A stretch of 64,000 nt of DNA from a bacterium (GCA_018222765.1 JAAEZT010000005.1:73663-137662); one strand, 5' to 3'. Positions 41,328 to 51,242 are shown, counted from the stretch's first letter. A program made the numbers and translations. Notes: generated from the sequence alone by a model not told the origin.

Positions 41328-42536
41328 CTAACGACGCTTGCGTCCGCCTCCACGACGAGGCTTACGGATGGGCTTGCGCTTTTCGGTATCGAGCATGGCG
41401 GTGTATTGATAATTGAAACCGTCTAGTTTCTTGCGCTCGATTTTCTTGTTCACGAAGCCTTCGACGGATTCAGCAAATTCCAGTTCGTCAGCAGTGAGGA
41501 TGGTGAAAGCATCTCCTTCTTTTTCGGCACGACCGGTTCTTCCGATACGGTGAACGTAGTCTTCGGCATTTTCGGGGACGCGGTAGTTGATGACGTGAGT
41601 GACGTCGGAGATGTCAATTCCACGGGCGGCCACGTCGGTGGCGACGAGGATTTTATAGCGACCTTCTTTGAAGCCTTTAAGAGCTTTCATCCGATCATTT
41701 TGTTTAATGTCGGAATGCATCACCGCAACAATGTCTCCGACTTGATCGGTAATGAGATGAGAGACGACATCGGCTTCCTTGCGGGTTCGCGTGAAGATCA
41801 TGACCGAGTTGTAGTCGGTCTTGCTGAGGAGAGCCAAGAGGAGTTCGTCACGTTGTGGCATGGCGACGGGGAAGAAGGAATGCGAAACAGTCGAGGCCAC
41901 TTCGGCCCGGGCGATCTCGACAGACTCTGGATCGGTGAGGCACCATTCGGCAAAGCCTTTGATGACTGGTGGCATAGTGGCCGAGAAGAAAAGAGTCTGC
42001 CGGGTTTGCTCTTCGTTGTTCCAGGGACAGAGATTGATGATCTTGCGAACCTGTGGAAGGAATCCCATGTCGAGCATACGGTCGACTTCATCGAGGATGA
42101 GAACCTTAATGGCTCCGAAACGCATTGTGCCGCGGAAGAAGTGATCGATGAGACGACCGGGAGTTGCAACGACGATGTCGGCGCCATTTTTAAGATCTTC
42201 GTCTTGTTTGCCATGTCCGACGCCACCGTAGAGAAGCGCCACCTTGCAACCGGTGTGCTTGCCGTAGTGTTCGAATTGTTCGGCCACCTGATGGGCCAAT
42301 TCGCGGGTGGGTTCGAGGACGAGGATTTGCGGTTTTCCGAGGGCCTCGATCTTGGAAAGAGAGGGGAGCGCGAAGGCTGCAGTCTTTCCGGTTCCGGTCT
42401 GGGAGGCTCCAATGAGGTCCTTTCCCTCGAGGATGAGCGGGATCGCCTGGGCCTGAATTGGGGTCGGGTTCTCATAGCCAGACTCGGTGATGGCTGTGAG
42501 GACGGTCTCTTTAAGACCCAGTTGATCAAATCGCAT
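41328..42536 (-). CDS. DEAD-box type ATP-dependent RNA helicase (DEVD variant)
   Basis: 402 residues, RhlE-like. Q motif FDQLGLKETVLTAI, Walker A ASQTGTGKT (44-52), Ia PTRELA, Ib TPGRL, motif II DEVD (149-152, Val instead of Ala), motif III SAT and motif VI HRIGRTGR, plus a basic tail RKPRRGGGRKRR for RNA binding. It unwinds RNA duplexes in ribosome assembly or RNA decay. First gene of the minus-strand group helicase-ruvC-TPR-uxaC, divergent from chrA with a 96-base promoter gap. Confidence 0.96.
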   Translation of the reverse strand: MRFDQLGLKETVLTAITESGYENPTPIQAQAIPLILEGKDLIGASQTGTGKTAAFALPSLSKIEALGKPQILVLEPTRELAHQVAEQFEHYGKHTGCKVALLYGGVGHGKQDEDLKNGADIVVATPGRLIDHFFRGTMRFGAIKVLILDEVDRMLDMGFLPQVRKIINLCPWNNEEQTRQTLFFSATMPPVIKGFAEWCLTDPESVEIARAEVASTVSHSFFPVAMPQRDELLLALLSKTDYNSVMIFTRTRKEADVVSHLITDQVGDIVAVMHSDIKQNDRMKALKGFKEGRYKILVATDVAARGIDISDVTHVINYRVPENAEDYVHRIGRTGRAEKEGDAFTILTADELEFAESVEGFVNKKIERKKLDGFNYQYTAMLDTEKRKPIRKPRRGGGRKRR

Positions 42537-42632
42537 AGAGGGGAAGTAGGGAAAGACTCAGGAAATTCAAGGTTTACTATTGCCAGATCTCGGAATTGAC
42601 AGGATGGAAAAATCCGCCTTTTTAGGGGTGTC

Positions 42633-43778
42633 ATGTACAGTGCTTGGGAATGTTTTATGGTGGCTCTTCGTCTGGGATTGACCTCGTTTGGTGGTCCGGT
42701 GGCTCATGTGAGCTATTTTCGGGAAGAATATGTCACCCAAAAGGGCTGGGTTTCCGAAGAACGCTTTGGGGAATTGATGTCGCTGACGCAGTTTATTCCC
42801 GGGCCGGGGAGTAGCCAATTGGGAGCGGCGATTGGCTACGAAAGGGCCGGATTATTAGGGGGATTCGCGGCCTGGGTGGGATTTACCCTGCCCTCGGCAA
42901 TAGTCATGGTGCTGGTGGCACTGGGAATTGGTGACCTCTCGGGAGGTGGAATGGAGGGGTTATTGCGTGGGTTGAAGCTGGTGGCTCTGGCCGTGGTAGC
43001 GGGAGCTTGGCTGGGAATGCGGCAATCGCTGGCTCCCGATCTGAGGCGAATGGTGATCGCGATAGTGGCATTTCTGGCACTGTATTTCACCACGCCGGCC
43101 TGGATGACAATTGTCGTCATTGCCGCTGCCGGACTGATTGGGGTTTACTTTCTACCCGGTGATGAAAAAGGAGGGAGCGGGCTGAGCCAGAGAAAGGGAA
43201 TTCTGGGGTGGGTCGCCTTGGTGGTGTTTTTCGTGATCTTGTTTGCGACCTTGGCGAGTGAAAATGCCTTGGCTGGAATTTATCGTGCCGGAGCTTTGGT
43301 TTTCGGCGGAGGACATGTCGTGCTTCCGATGTTGCGCGATACCATGGTGGGAGGAGGTCTTATGACCGAAGAGGTTTTCCTTGGTGGCTACGGGGCGACA
43401 CAAGGCGTTCCGGGACCGGTCTTCACCTTTGCGGCTTTTCTTGGGGCGCGAGTTGAGTTTTTTGGAAGCCCGTGGCTGGGTGCCGGTGCCGCCATCGGTG
43501 CGGTCTTTCTTCCCGGGATGTTGCTCTTGGGCGGAACAATGAAAATCTGGAATCGTCTTCGCGGTCGGGCCTGGGCGCAGCGGGCCGTGCAAGGAGCGAA
43601 TGCCGCTGTGGTGGGCGTGCTGGGAGTGGCCTTGGCACAGATGGCTGCGAGTGGGTCGGTGGGCGGCTGGCTGGATGCGGTGGCCTTGGTCGCGCTGTTT
43701 TTGATTCTCAGGAAGAAATTGATTCCGGTTTGGGCGCTCGTTCCTTTGGCCGCCGGGGGAGGTTGGTTAATGGGTTGA
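42633..43778 (+). CDS. chrA: Chromate transporter (CHR family)
   Basis: 381 residues with two homologous CHR domains (about 4-170 and 190-378) and about ten TM helices. The signature of the first is LTSFGGPVAHVSYFREEYV and FIPGPGSSQLGAAIGY; the second has FGGGHVVLPMLRDTMV and GATQGVPGPVFTFAAFLG. ChrA exports chromate using the proton gradient, but many homologues transport other anions such as sulfate. With four sulfatases nearby a sulfate role is possible though speculative. Transcribed alone. Confidence 0.94.
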   Translation: MYSAWECFMVALRLGLTSFGGPVAHVSYFREEYVTQKGWVSEERFGELMSLTQFIPGPGSSQLGAAIGYERAGLLGGFAAWVGFTLPSAIVMVLVALGIGDLSGGGMEGLLRGLKLVALAVVAGAWLGMRQSLAPDLRRMVIAIVAFLALYFTTPAWMTIVVIAAAGLIGVYFLPGDEKGGSGLSQRKGILGWVALVVFFVILFATLASENALAGIYRAGALVFGGGHVVLPMLRDTMVGGGLMTEEVFLGGYGATQGVPGPVFTFAAFLGARVEFFGSPWLGAGAAIGAVFLPGMLLLGGTMKIWNRLRGRAWAQRAVQGANAAVVGVLGVALAQMAASGSVGGWLDAVALVALFLILRKKLIPVWALVPLAAGGGWLMG

Positions 43779-43842
43779 TCGTTGCTTCTTTCGACGGGGA
43801 CAGGATTTTCTTTCACCCGGACGGAAAGGCTGCGGCCAAAGT

Positions 43843-43861
43843 AAAAAGCCGTCGGTGGCTT
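43843..43861. terminator. Probable bidirectional terminator between chrA and sulfatase
   Basis: AAGCC (43846-43850) pairs with GGCTT (43857-43861) around six bases. A T run follows on the minus strand (complement of 43843-43847) and a weaker TCTTT on the plus strand. The stem is short. Confidence 0.45.
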
Positions 43862-43930
43862 CTTTCAAAGTTGGCTCCTCGATAATTTGCGGTGCCAAGA
43901 TCTGGTTGGGCTGGTGAAAAGGGGCTCTCT

Positions 43931-45352
43931 TTAATAATCTTTGCCCTGATCACTGGCATCGACGGAGGCTTTCCAAGTGGTCCAGGCTTGGATCATTTTT
44001 TTGAGCGCTTGTGGTTTTTCGGTGGCAAGGTTTTTGCTTTCACCCGGGTCGGTGGCGAGGTCGTAGAGTTCCCAGTTTTTTGATTTGGTGCCGCGATAGG
44101 CTTTGAGGTTTCCATCGTGCCAGGCGGCTTGTCCTTTGATGTGGAAGCCAAGAGCGCGGGGGCGTTTGGTTTCTTTTCCTTCGATTAATGGAATCAAGCT
44201 GATTCCGTCGAGCGGTCGATCGTCGGGCATCTCGATTCCGGTAATCTCAAGGATAGTTGGGAAGTAATCAACGGTGCAGGTTGCCATGTCACTGGTGGTG
44301 CCGGGTTTGATTTTGGCGGGCCACTCGATGAGTCCCGGCACACGGACGCCGCCTTCGTAGAGGCTGCGCTTGCGACCCCGGAAGGGACCTTGCTGACCGG
44401 GGGCGCCGTCTTTTCCTTCGGGCCCGTTGTCGGAGCAGAAGGTGACGACGGTATTCTCGGCGATACCGTGTTTACGAAGGCTGTCGCGGAGGCGGCCGAC
44501 GGCACGGTCGAGGGCGGTGACGCAGCCGTAGTAGTTTTGTTGGAAGCCGGTGGTTTTTCCGTTGGCGTAGCTGGCCGCGTCTTCCGGACTTGCCACGACG
44601 GGGAGATGGGGCGCGTGAAACCAAACAATGGCTACGAAGGGCTTCTCCTTGTTTTTGGAAATGAAGTTGAGGGTGTGATCAACGATGACATTGGAGTCGT
44701 CCCCGAGAAGGTCTTTGGACTTCGGGTCGACCATGGCGTCGAGGCCGGTCCAGTAGTGTGTGCCGTAGAGAGTTCGTTTTTCACCTTCGGGGATTGCGTG
44801 CCAACCATTTTTGGAAGCTGAAGTGAAGTCGGAGCCGGACTTTTTGGCTGGTTTCCACATAGCGTCGTAGGTGGGGGTTTTGGCTTCGGTCGCGAAGGTT
44901 GTGTCGACGGCGTGGTGCCAGGGTGGCGAAAAATTTTTCTTTGATTTCGCACCACGATTGGATTCGGTAACCTTCGTGGTGAGAGTTCCCATGTGCCATT
45001 TTCCAAAGTGGCCGGTCGCGTATCCTTTGGAGGCGAGAGCTTCGTAGATCGTGAATTCGCCTTTGCGGAGGTGGCCGTTGTTCGCGGTGTAGATACCGGT
45101 GCGATCGTGATGTCTTCCGGTCACGATGGAGGCGCGGGTGGGGGAGCAGACCGGAGCTTGAGCATAAAAACGAGATAGGGTGAGTCCATTCGCAGCCATC
45201 TTATCGAGGTTGGGAGTGCGGATGTGTTCGCCACCGTTGAAACCAACGTCGGCCCAGCCGAGGTCGTCGCACATGATGAGAACGAAGTTGGGTTGACGTG
45301 CTGAAAGTGAAGCGCCCATGATTAAGAGGAGGAGAAATATTTTTGGAGGCAT
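43931..45352 (-). CDS. S1-family arylsulfatase, Cys type, exported
   Basis: 473 residues with signal peptide (MPPKIFLLLLIMGASLSA). The formylglycine site is C69-S-P-T-R73; the metal Asp pair is in LIMCDDLGWADVG and the C-terminal metal site in TFCSDNGPEG. GKWHMG is the conserved Lys segment. Compact, without extra domain. Acts on sulfate esters in the periplasm. It is 31 bases downstream of the glucoamylase-like gene on the same strand. Confidence 0.94.
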   Translation of the reverse strand: MPPKIFLLLLIMGASLSARQPNFVLIMCDDLGWADVGFNGGEHIRTPNLDKMAANGLTLSRFYAQAPVCSPTRASIVTGRHHDRTGIYTANNGHLRKGEFTIYEALASKGYATGHFGKWHMGTLTTKVTESNRGAKSKKNFSPPWHHAVDTTFATEAKTPTYDAMWKPAKKSGSDFTSASKNGWHAIPEGEKRTLYGTHYWTGLDAMVDPKSKDLLGDDSNVIVDHTLNFISKNKEKPFVAIVWFHAPHLPVVASPEDAASYANGKTTGFQQNYYGCVTALDRAVGRLRDSLRKHGIAENTVVTFCSDNGPEGKDGAPGQQGPFRGRKRSLYEGGVRVPGLIEWPAKIKPGTTSDMATCTVDYFPTILEITGIEMPDDRPLDGISLIPLIEGKETKRPRALGFHIKGQAAWHDGNLKAYRGTKSKNWELYDLATDPGESKNLATEKPQALKKMIQAWTTWKASVDASDQGKDY

Positions 45353-45383
45353 GTCTGAATTGGGAGTGTGTTGCGAAGCGGCA

Positions 45384-46610
45384 TTAGCCCTGTTTATTTT
45401 TGTTAAATGTAAAGCGGGTGTTCTTTTTGAAGAAGCTCATTCCGAGATAAGGATGAAGTGTGGCCAGCCCGAAGAGCATGGATGAATAATCGATGGCTTC
45501 GATGCGATGCGGTTTCCATTTGGGATAATCGAGGCTGAATCGAGGCAGGATTTCGCCAACTGAAGTCTTCAAGCGGCGATCGGGATTTTGCCAATGCTTG
45601 AGCAGGTGGGTGCGAGCGAGAGGGAGGGCGGGTATGAATCCCGCGATGATGTGTGGCGATACCATGGTCCCCGGGTTTTTCTGGTAGTCGGAGGCATGGT
45701 AACCTGCTGTTGGGGTGATGCCGGCTCCGCAGCCCCAGAGTTCGGGGGCTTTTGTTTTTTGTGAGCAAGCCCGCTGATCGGCTTGGGCCTGCGCCTTCAT
45801 GAGTTTCAGGTATTGAGGATTTGTCGCTCCCGCGTGGCTCATGAAAAAAGGAAACTGAATCATAAAGGAGCAATGTGCTTTTTTACGCCCGTCATCAAGG
45901 AGTTGAAGCCCTTGGTCTTCCCAACGGGGAATCTCTTCAAATGGGAGGATGGTTCCTTTTCGGTCTTCCTCTTGTTGTCTCTCACCGACGAGCCAGGCGA
46001 GGATATAGTATTCGCTAAAGAGCTTGGTGCGTGACTTTGGGCGGGGCTTGCCATCTTCCATGATCATGTGCAGCCACGCACCATTTGGGGTGGCCAGGGT
46101 GAGCTCCCAATTGATCGAATTCCATAGTTTGTCAGCCTCCCGGTGAATACTTCGATCGTCAAAAGTGTTCCGGCAAAACAAGGCGCCAACCACCATGATA
46201 GCGGTGTCGATAGTCGAGTGTTCTGATCTGCCTGTCCCATCGCGATCTGAGAAGAAATGTCGGAAAAATCCCGCTTTCTCACGAGTGCCCGGCATTCCGT
46301 TCAGAGTCTGCAAAGTCTGAAGAGCCATCTTTTGAGCGTTAGGGTTTCGTTTGATCTCGTGTTCCATGCAGAGGGCAATCAAGCCGACTCCGATCGCGGC
46401 AGTGGAACATTGGTGGTTCGATGACTTGTCTTTCCCAACCAAATAAGAATCGAGATAGAGGCCTTTCTTGGTTCGCTGAAGCTTACCAAAGAAGTCGAGG
46501 GTTGAATGAAATAAAGGGCCTAACTCATTACCGGTGGGCTCGGCCGCTTTGATTGCGGTGGGTGCAAGAGTGGAGCCCAGAAGCAATTGGTGCAATTTCC
46601 TTCGGTTCAT
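45384..46610 (-). CDS. Exported glucoamylase-like alpha/alpha-barrel protein
   Basis: 408 residues. The N-terminus MNRRKLHQLLLGSTLAPTAIKA looks like a Tat signal. The body is helix-rich with features of glucoamylase-like/GH144-type proteins: TIDTAIMVVGALF (typical TA.ll.G.l), a central SEYYILAWLVG and LWGCGAGITPTAGYHASDYQ followed by an SP..A.G..P stretch that matches the active-site loop layout of that family. Homology is distant, so a sugar-hydrolase role is a guess, but it fits the neighbouring sulfatase and serine hydrolase. It starts 12 bases downstream of the hydrolase gene. Confidence 0.7.
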   Translation of the reverse strand: MNRRKLHQLLLGSTLAPTAIKAAEPTGNELGPLFHSTLDFFGKLQRTKKGLYLDSYLVGKDKSSNHQCSTAAIGVGLIALCMEHEIKRNPNAQKMALQTLQTLNGMPGTREKAGFFRHFFSDRDGTGRSEHSTIDTAIMVVGALFCRNTFDDRSIHREADKLWNSINWELTLATPNGAWLHMIMEDGKPRPKSRTKLFSEYYILAWLVGERQQEEDRKGTILPFEEIPRWEDQGLQLLDDGRKKAHCSFMIQFPFFMSHAGATNPQYLKLMKAQAQADQRACSQKTKAPELWGCGAGITPTAGYHASDYQKNPGTMVSPHIIAGFIPALPLARTHLLKHWQNPDRRLKTSVGEILPRFSLDYPKWKPHRIEAIDYSSMLFGLATLHPYLGMSFFKKNTRFTFNKNKQG

Positions 46611-46622
46611 CTTTGGGTTGAT

Positions 46623-47792
46623 CTAATTTTTGAACGATGGGATGAGAGTCTTGGGAAGATTTTTGAGAGTTGAGCCCATTCCCTTGTTGTGGGCGGTGAC
46701 GATGGCGATGAGGTCGAGCTCTGGGAGCATGAGGATGAATTGGCCGCCGGCACCTCGGCCGGAGCGGCAGTCGTAGGTTTTGTCGCCGATCTTAACATCG
46801 TGCCGCCACCAGAAGAATCCATACGAGGTATCTCTGGGATTCGTGTGGATTTTTGAAGTGGCGCGGTCGACATACTCAGCGGGGATCAGTTGTTTGCCAT
46901 GCCACCTTCCTCGGTTCATTGTGAGTAATCCCCACTTGAGCATGTCGCGGGAGCGCATGCTGCTTCCGGCGGCAGATTTAGGAAGTCCACTAAGATCGTC
47001 CTGCCAGCCATATTGGGTGATGCCGAGTTTTCCAAGGACTTCGGTGTTGATGAAATCGCGGGCGGTTCCGGGAACCGAGGCTTCAAGAACCTGCATTGCG
47101 ATGGAGGGGTCCGCTCCTTGGTATTTGAAAGGGCGCGGCATGGGGGGAATGGGGGCGCTGTGTTTGAGATAGGCGGCGATCTGGCCCTGGCCCTTGAGTT
47201 TCTTCGGTGACTTTCGCAAGACGGCGACTTTGTCTTTGGCGATTCGGATGCCGGAGCGCATGTTCATTGCTTGGGCGAGCGTGATGTCTTTTGCTCCGTC
47301 GACGACCTCGTTGGGGTCGACCTCTTTGAGCCGGTTCAAAACGGGTTTATCGAGATCCTCCATGGTAAGATGTCCGAGCTGGATGGCGCGCCCGACGGCC
47401 ATCGCGGTGTAGGACTTGGTGATCGACATCTGGTAGTGTGGGTAGTTGATGCGCCCTCTCCTGAAATAGGATTCAAAGACGAGTTTTCCGCGGTGGGAAA
47501 GTAAGAGGCTATCGATGTCGCCGTGTTTGCCTGCAGCGATTTCAGCAGCATGGGCGAGAACTACTTTCTTTTGATCCTCTCCGAGAACTCCGACGGGGAT
47601 GCCGTCTTTGAGGTCTGTGGGAGAAAGGTCAATGAAAGGCTTTTTGAGGTCGGGGATTTTGGCCTCGGCGGCGTATGAAATATCGACGGCATTGAGATCG
47701 GTGATCTCGGGAGCGAGTCCGTTGGCGGTCTCTTCGGCCCAGGAAATGCCGGGCAAGAGGGCGAGGCTAATGATCAAGAGAGTATTTTTCAT
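46623..47792 (-). CDS. Serine hydrolase of the beta-lactamase/class C (esterase) family, exported
   Basis: 389 residues with signal peptide (ends about GISWA). S123-I-T-K126 is the catalytic SxxK and the third motif (KTG/HTG place) reads RGAGGQF. FEVEV-like strands and MRSGI follow the class C pattern. Most such PVC proteins are esterases or peptidases rather than antibiotic-resistance enzymes; here removal of acyl groups from polysaccharides is plausible from context. First gene of a three-gene minus-strand operon (hydrolase, glucoamylase-like, sulfatase). Confidence 0.92.
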   Translation of the reverse strand: MKNTLLIISLALLPGISWAEETANGLAPEITDLNAVDISYAAEAKIPDLKKPFIDLSPTDLKDGIPVGVLGEDQKKVVLAHAAEIAAGKHGDIDSLLLSHRGKLVFESYFRRGRINYPHYQMSITKSYTAMAVGRAIQLGHLTMEDLDKPVLNRLKEVDPNEVVDGAKDITLAQAMNMRSGIRIAKDKVAVLRKSPKKLKGQGQIAAYLKHSAPIPPMPRPFKYQGADPSIAMQVLEASVPGTARDFINTEVLGKLGITQYGWQDDLSGLPKSAAGSSMRSRDMLKWGLLTMNRGRWHGKQLIPAEYVDRATSKIHTNPRDTSYGFFWWRHDVKIGDKTYDCRSGRGAGGQFILMLPELDLIAIVTAHNKGMGSTLKNLPKTLIPSFKN

Positions 47793-48049
47793 CGAGTGCT
47801 ATTTACGCTTTTCCTGTCGTGGAGGTGGGGGAGTATGACGATTTTTCCCCTACCTTACTACTAGGAATTTTCTTTTGGCAGAAAGGGGAAGGGACATCAT
47901 CCTGCAGCACCTCTACGAACGGAAAAATTTCGGTAGATTGCCGCAACGAGCCACGAATTGATTTCGGGGCAATGTTTCGGACGTATCGAGAATTTGGGAT
48001 GAAGATGGATACTTTGAACAAAGGGCTCAAATGTTTGGGTATAACAGAC

Positions 48050-50170
48050 ATGACTAAGATTTTGCGTTTTTTTAATCGGGCGATTAGATTATCTCCTTCC
48101 CGTTCCCGATTTTTCCCTCTGGAACGGTATTCGGTTTCCGGTTGGATTTTTTTTGTGAGTCTTCTTGGTCCGCTGCTCCAAGCCGGGGAGAAACCGAACG
48201 TCCTCCTGATTCTGGTCGACGACCTGAAACCAGTCATGGGCTGTCATGGCGATTCGCTGGCGAAGACACCTCACATGGACAAGTTATCGGCCCGCGGAAT
48301 GCGCTTTGATCTCGCGTATTGTAATCAGGCCGTTTGTGCACCATCGCGTTTCACTCTGATGCTGGGATCTCATTCTACTTCAACCGGGCTTTACGGTCTC
48401 GGCAGCCACCTAAGGAAAACCTGGCCGAATGCCGTGAGCATGCCACAGTATTTTGCAAAGTATGGCTATCGGACCGAGTCTCTCGGGAAAGTCTATCACA
48501 TCGGCCATGGTAATAGAGGTGACCCCGAATCGTTTTCGGTCCCCCATTTCAAGGAAAAGGTCATCGAATACGTCGATCCCGCATCGAAGCCGGAAGGCGG
48601 GTTAACTCGCGAAGAGGCCATGTTTCAAAACCAACCAGCCCCCCCGGGAGGGATGAACAAGCTTCCCCGGGGAGCCGCTTTTGAATCACCCGATGTCGGG
48701 GACGACGCCTACGCCGACGGTCGGGTCGCTGCGGAGACAGTCGAGCGTCTCAAGGCCGCGAAGCAAAGGAAGGAGCCGTTCTTTATCGTTGCAGGTTTCG
48801 CGCGGCCTCATTTACCGTTCTCGGCACCCAAAAGATATTGGGATCTATATGATCCTGAAAAGTTCGATCTGGCACAACACTCCGATCTCCCGGAAGGCTC
48901 ACCCAAGGTGGCCCAGAAGCGTGGCGGGGAAATCCGCAACTATTTCCCGGTTCCCGACAAGAACGACCGCGCGCAGATTACCGATGAATTGGCTCGTAAA
49001 CTCATCCACGGATACTACGCCAGCACCAGCTACGTCGACTCCCAGATTGGCAGGGTGACCGACGCGCTTGAGCGACTCGGTTTGGCTGACGATACTATTG
49101 TGGTCCTCTGGGGCGATCACGGCTTTCATCTCGGCGACCTCGGGATCTGGACCAAACATACCAACTACGAGCAAGCCAATCGTATTCCAATCTTGATCTC
49201 CGCACCTGGTGTGACCCAACCAAATTCGTCGACTCTTCAGTTGGCAGAGAGCGTAGACATTTTTCCGACTCTCGTAGAATTGGCCGGTCTCCCGGCGCCG
49301 GCAGGGCCACAGCCAATCGATGGCGTCAGCCTCGTGCCCGTGCTAAAAGATCCCGCTGCACGAGTTCGTGATCACGCATTCCACGCCTACCCCAAAAGCA
49401 AGATGGGCCGCGCAATTCGCACCGAACGATTTCGTCTCGTAGAATGGAAAAAACCCGGCACACCACGCGAGTCAGCCGAAATCGAACTTTACGACTACCG
49501 GGAAGATCCTCTGGAGACAAAAAACCTCGTCAGAGAAAAACCAGCTGAAGTGAAACGCTTGCGGGCGATTCTGGATCGTTACCCCGAAGCGGTCGGTCGT
49601 GACGGCAAGCCGGTAAAAACGGCAAAGGTTGACGAGGGCAGTGAGGCGAGACAGGTAGCTGCCCATCCAAAGTCGCCGAAGATCGCGAAGCGGAATCTTC
49701 GCATCATCACCGAATCCAGATCCCACAAAACGGGTAGTTTGCCTCAAGGTGTGCTTTTAGCCCAGGGCGGACGCGAGCACGGATACGCTCTGCATTTTCT
49801 TCCGGGTGGTCGGCCGGCCTTCGATGTCAGGATAAACGGAAAAGTGACCCGCATCGCCGGGGAAGATCCCGTCAAGGACATGGCCCGGTTGGAAGCGAAG
49901 CTCGACGCCAAAACGATGAGACTCTCTCTGAATGGAAAGATTCTCGTGAGTACGAAATCACCCGGACTCATCCCCGTGCAGCCCAAAGATCCACTCTCAG
50001 TGGCGATGGATACGCTCACCAATGCGGGTGATTACGTTGTGCCGAATTCCTTCAACGGAAACGTTCTGGCGGTCCGAATTGAAGGTGGCGGCAAGCCATT
50101 CGTGATTTCCAATTTGGAGATCGGAACGTCGGAAGCGACAGGGAAAAACAAACCAATAATGACGGAATAG
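48050..50170 (+). CDS. Iduronate-2-sulfatase-like S1 sulfatase with C-terminal LamG-like domain
   Basis: 706 residues from ATG 48050, chosen because the hydrophobic signal segment (WIFFVSLLGPLLQA) then lies within the first 50 residues. In-frame ATGs at 47999 and 47819 exist but the extra residues look non-coding. The formylglycine site is C96-A-P-S-R100; LVDDLKPVMGCHG carries the Asp pair, and LWGDHGFHLGDLG is the C-terminal active-site motif typical of iduronate-2-sulfatases. Residues about 535-700 form a beta-sandwich of the LamG/concanavalin type (ALHFLPGGRPAFDVRING), probably for carbohydrate binding. Transcribed divergently from the hydrolase operon. Confidence 0.9.
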   Translation: MTKILRFFNRAIRLSPSRSRFFPLERYSVSGWIFFVSLLGPLLQAGEKPNVLLILVDDLKPVMGCHGDSLAKTPHMDKLSARGMRFDLAYCNQAVCAPSRFTLMLGSHSTSTGLYGLGSHLRKTWPNAVSMPQYFAKYGYRTESLGKVYHIGHGNRGDPESFSVPHFKEKVIEYVDPASKPEGGLTREEAMFQNQPAPPGGMNKLPRGAAFESPDVGDDAYADGRVAAETVERLKAAKQRKEPFFIVAGFARPHLPFSAPKRYWDLYDPEKFDLAQHSDLPEGSPKVAQKRGGEIRNYFPVPDKNDRAQITDELARKLIHGYYASTSYVDSQIGRVTDALERLGLADDTIVVLWGDHGFHLGDLGIWTKHTNYEQANRIPILISAPGVTQPNSSTLQLAESVDIFPTLVELAGLPAPAGPQPIDGVSLVPVLKDPAARVRDHAFHAYPKSKMGRAIRTERFRLVEWKKPGTPRESAEIELYDYREDPLETKNLVREKPAEVKRLRAILDRYPEAVGRDGKPVKTAKVDEGSEARQVAAHPKSPKIAKRNLRIITESRSHKTGSLPQGVLLAQGGREHGYALHFLPGGRPAFDVRINGKVTRIAGEDPVKDMARLEAKLDAKTMRLSLNGKILVSTKSPGLIPVQPKDPLSVAMDTLTNAGDYVVPNSFNGNVLAVRIEGGGKPFVISNLEIGTSEATGKNKPIMTE

Positions 50171-50222
50171 GGCGAGGCAGTGCCCCTGGAGAATGCGGGT
50201 CGAGAGGGATGGAAGAAGTCCT

Positions 50223-50948
50223 TTATTTGCCCTCGGCATTGTTTTGGAGAATCCGTCGCGCGCGTTCCTGGATTCGTGGTTCGGAGTCGCTTTCGACGAG
50301 GTATTCGAGCCATTCGGTGACGTTGGGATCGTTTGCCATGGGGGCGAGCGTTTCGAGGGCCTGGCCGCGCATTTTTGGGGATTCCTCTTCGCCAATCCAT
50401 TCTAGGATGTTGGTCCGGAATTCTCCGTTGGTGGTCCCACGGAGATTTTCGAGGAGCTGCCAGCGAAGGTAGCTGCCTTTGGGGTCGTCCAACGAAGCGG
50501 TCCACAGAGGCATCATGGAGGAGACGATTTCATCGTCGATGCCGCCGCCGTCCTTGAGTGAAGAGAGAGTCTTGACCCGCTCCCAGTTGTCGCGCTCGGT
50601 GTCGAGGACGATGGCGCGGGCCTCCGCCAGTTTTTCTTTTTGTTTTCGGAAGTGTTCGAGCACGCCGAGGTCCTCGAGTTGTTGCTCGATTTTACTTGGA
50701 GTGACGCTAATGGAGGTCAGTTGCGATTCGGAGAGATCTTGGTTCGCGGCTGGGGCTTCGAGTTCGTTGACGGGTTGTTGGATTGCGTCGGTGAACCGGG
50801 CTAGCTCGTTCTCAAGGGTGCGGACTTTGGCTTCGAGTCGGGCGGTTGATTGCGCGGGTTCTGCAGGCGAAACTGTGGGTTTTTTGGTGAGAGAGACAGC
50901 AAGAGCGGCAAAGGAGAAAAGAAGGGCCAGAATGGAAAGGGCTTTCAT
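50223..50948 (-). CDS. Exported protein with coiled coil and HEAT-like repeats
   Basis: 241 residues. Signal peptide or N-terminal anchor (MKALSILALLFSFAALAVSL) followed by a short coiled coil (STARLEAKVRTLENELARF, about 34-55). Helical repeats in the second half (LLENLRGTTNGEFRTNILEWI, GQALETLAPMANDPNVTEWL) look HEAT-like. No family recognised. It converges on the sulfatase gene with a 52-base gap. Function unknown. Confidence 0.75.
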   Translation of the reverse strand: MKALSILALLFSFAALAVSLTKKPTVSPAEPAQSTARLEAKVRTLENELARFTDAIQQPVNELEAPAANQDLSESQLTSISVTPSKIEQQLEDLGVLEHFRKQKEKLAEARAIVLDTERDNWERVKTLSSLKDGGGIDDEIVSSMMPLWTASLDDPKGSYLRWQLLENLRGTTNGEFRTNILEWIGEEESPKMRGQALETLAPMANDPNVTEWLEYLVESDSEPRIQERARRILQNNAEGK

Positions 50949-51242
50949 GGGAATGCAGGAGGAGTGACAGATTTGAATGAGATTGGCGAGTTGGAAGGAG
51001 GCAAGGAGAATTGTGTTGGGCAGAGGGGAAAAGTGAAAGTCAGTTTTTTCAGAAAATTGAACGGGGAATAGGATGTTTATTCTCTCCTGCGTGTTCCAGT
51101 GCTCATCTCAGTTTTCATAGTCCCACCGCCTCCCGTGTTTGCAGATGCCGAAACCATGAGTCAGATATAAGTCCGTTATTGTTTTGGATTTTTCTGCAAA
51201 ATGTCCTCGCTCCGCTCCGCGAAGAATGGAGAATCACCCATC
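50949..51242. other. Intergenic region, no gene seen
   Basis: Spacer of 294 bases between the divergent genes at 50948 and 51243. It must hold promoters for both. No clear boxes, hairpin or coding sequence was recognised. Confidence 0.35.

Noticed and set aside
41550-42599. Open frame of 349 codons opposite the helicase gene
   Set aside because: Antisense shadow; all helicase motifs are on the minus strand.
47819-48049. N-terminal extension of the iduronate-sulfatase-like gene
   Set aside because: The frame is open, but the residues lack family similarity and a signal peptide near 48050 would then be internal. It is treated as the promoter region.
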